Below, one piece after another: positions 63,120 through 64,000 of a stretch of DNA of 64,000 bases (the first letter of the stretch is position 1; each line of letters begins with the position of its first letter). Origin of the DNA: Peribacillus deserti. Lineage in GTDB: Bacteria > Bacillota > Bacilli > Bacillales > DSM-1321. The notes beneath the pieces were generated by a model. It had not been told where the DNA came from. It saw nothing but the letters and a program-made list of their open reading frames with translations, and did not search any database. The stretch is from positions 34,940 through 98,939 of the forward strand of contig NZ_PGUY01000037.1 in NCBI RefSeq assembly GCF_002863585.1. Direction: 5' to 3'. A program made the position numbers and the translations under genes.

Positions 63120-63145
63120 GTTTATAAAGCGCTGCAAAAGGTTAA
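63120..63145 (+). promoter_or_regulatory. SigB-like promoter
   Basis: GTTTAT (63120-63125) and GGTTAA (63140-63145) are separated by 14 bases, close to the general-stress consensus GTTTAA-N12-15-GGGTAT. It lies 32 bases before a YflT-type stress gene. Confidence 0.55.
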
Positions 63146-63176
63146 AAGACAAGAAAGGAATAAGGGAGGAAGAACC

Positions 63177-63530
63177 ATGAATCATAGTGTATATGGCGTG
63201 TACGGAACTACTCAAGAGGCCATGGATGCCATTGATAAGATAAAGGAAAGAGGATTCGAAGATCATGTATTTACCCTTATAGCCAGAGACGAAAAGAGTT
63301 TGGATTTCAAAAATGACGATCAGGCTATGGAAGTAAATGTGATTACAACACTTGATGATGATAAAGACGATTCCTTTTTCCAAAAGGCTATGCGTTTCTT
63401 TATGGATGTGGAACCGCAGCTTGATGACCACTTAAAGGAGAACGGTGTATCGGAAGAAAAAACCAATAGATATATGGACGAAATTGAAGCTGGCAAGATC
63501 GTGCTGATGGTAGAAGAAAAAAAAGAGTAA
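63177..63530 (+). CDS. General stress protein, YflT/GS17M-like
   Basis: This 117-residue acidic protein begins VYGVYGTTQEAMDAIDKIKERGF and continues HVFTLIARDEKSL. That is the glycine-zipper-free YflT domain (heat-induced stress protein) found in SigB-dependent Bacillus proteins. The C-terminus LDDHLKENGVSEEKTNRYMDEIEAGKIVLMV matches the usual end (GGVSEExAxxYExEIxxGxIVVLV). The role is unknown. A SigB-like promoter precedes it and a terminator follows at 63536-63568. Confidence 0.85.
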   Translation: MNHSVYGVYGTTQEAMDAIDKIKERGFEDHVFTLIARDEKSLDFKNDDQAMEVNVITTLDDDKDDSFFQKAMRFFMDVEPQLDDHLKENGVSEEKTNRYMDEIEAGKIVLMVEEKKE

Positions 63531-63535
63531 CATAG

Positions 63536-63568
63536 AAAAAGGCTGCGTGGAGTGCAGGCCTTTTTTTT
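63536..63568 (+). terminator. Terminator after the stress gene
   Basis: AAAAAGGC-TGC pairs with GCA-GGCCTTTTT (one bulged G) and continues into a run of eight T residues. Confidence 0.7.
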
Positions 63569-63711
63569 GATTTCTGATGCTGATATATTCCATAGATGAG
63601 CCGTTCTCCTGCATATAGAATTTGTTTGAGAAATCAGGTTGAATTGCTAAGTGCCTCAAATAAAAAGCTGTTTTCGCAAACACTGTTGTTGTTGAACAAG
63701 GGGGGTGATTG

Positions 63712-64000
63712 GAACGTGAGGATGCTCGCGGACCTTAGGGGCGGGCGCCCGAGCCTCCTCGGCTTCGTCTGTAGGGTCTCACCTGATCGAAAAGCGGAGG
63801 ACGATGCTTTTCAAGATAAGATCTATCCAAAAGCTGAATGATGATCTTTTTTAATTAGAGGCAAAAGTTAAAAGAAAAGCAGACACCTGATAAAGAAGAC
63901 TTGCTGATTGGCAAGCGATAGCGAAGACAGTAGTCGCCCTTACCACGCTCGTAACGCCACGTCCTGTGGCCCCGCCTGGCTCGCACATCCTGTGCATCGT
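63712..64000. other. GC-rich intergenic segments with inverted repeats, window-edge
   Basis: Two blocks (about 63712-63785 and 63890-64000) are far richer in GC than the surrounding DNA. The first is bounded by GTGAG and CTCAC and contains GGGCGCCC. The second has TTGC/GCAA arms and the paired phrases CCACGTCCTGTGG and GCACATCCTGTGC. They look like extragenic repeat elements rather than coding DNA. An 81-codon frame at 63596-63841 crosses the first block, but it lacks similarity and a ribosome binding site. Confidence 0.4.

Noticed and set aside
63596..63841. 81-residue frame near the window end
   Set aside because: No ribosome binding site or similarity, and it crosses a GC-rich repeat block.

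Overview
The window looks like a chromosomal segment of a low-GC Gram-positive bacterium of the Bacillaceae (Bacillus/Cytobacillus-like). The signs are strong AGGAGG-type ribosome binding sites with frequent TTG and GTG starts, hairpin-plus-T-run terminators, a purine riboswitch before an NCS2 permease, a perfect CIRCE element before htpG, a SigB-like promoter before a YflT-type stress gene, and Bacillus-type families (YesM/YesN, DbpA/YxiN, Des/DesR, DegV). No rRNA, tRNA, transposase or phage genes were seen.

Layout. 1-4 kb (minus strand): a peptide-type ABC permease pair with its ArsR-type regulator, a NUDIX/SnoaL pair and a small zinc-ribbon protein. 4.1-12.1 kb: a complete four-gene Wadjet (jetABCD) plasmid-defence operon closed by a 50-nt perfect hairpin. 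12.3-15 kb: rRNA methyltransferase, DUF1456 protein, YgjP-like metalloprotein. 15-17.4 kb: an ABC-F protein behind an attenuator-type leader with a 6-codon leader peptide. 17.7-22 kb: riboswitch-controlled purine permease, ECF sigma/anti-sigma pair, ASCH protein. 22.6-38.6 kb: a carbohydrate island with a sugar ABC importer (minus), a YesM/YesN two-component system, and a plus-strand catabolic operon (ThuA, two Gfo/Idh/MocA oxidoreductases, a sugar isomerase-like protein, GH13 alpha-glucosidase, PfkB kinase, sucrose phosphorylase). The importer and catabolic operons share an almost identical promoter/operator of about 48 bp that includes a cre-like site. 38.7-47 kb: decayed MFS transporter, DegV, a MerR-acyl-CoA ligase-acyl-CoA dehydrogenase operon, an M4-protease remnant, dbpA. 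47-51 kb: fatty acid desaturase, a DesR with a ruined DNA-binding domain, a SEC-C/TPR protein. 51-58 kb: a D-threonate/D-erythronate-type kinase and dehydrogenase after a kdgT remnant, then a LytS/LytTR system with an OFA-family transporter. 58-64 kb: methyltransferase, htpG, C45 acyltransferase-like protein, RsbR-like STAS protein, stress protein, and a GC-rich tail.

The least explained signal is three intergenic arrays of 9-10-nt motifs repeated at an almost exact 20- or 21-nt pitch (two turns of B-DNA). Two arrays use the same motif, face each other in inverted orientation around the ABC importer/YesMN module, and share the same switch from 20- to 21-nt pitch. The third array uses a different motif at the same pitch. 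The 30-51 kb stretch also holds an unusual number of broken genes: an oxidoreductase, an alpha-galactosidase, an MHS transporter, a thermolysin, desR, kdgT and a duplicated lytS 5' end.
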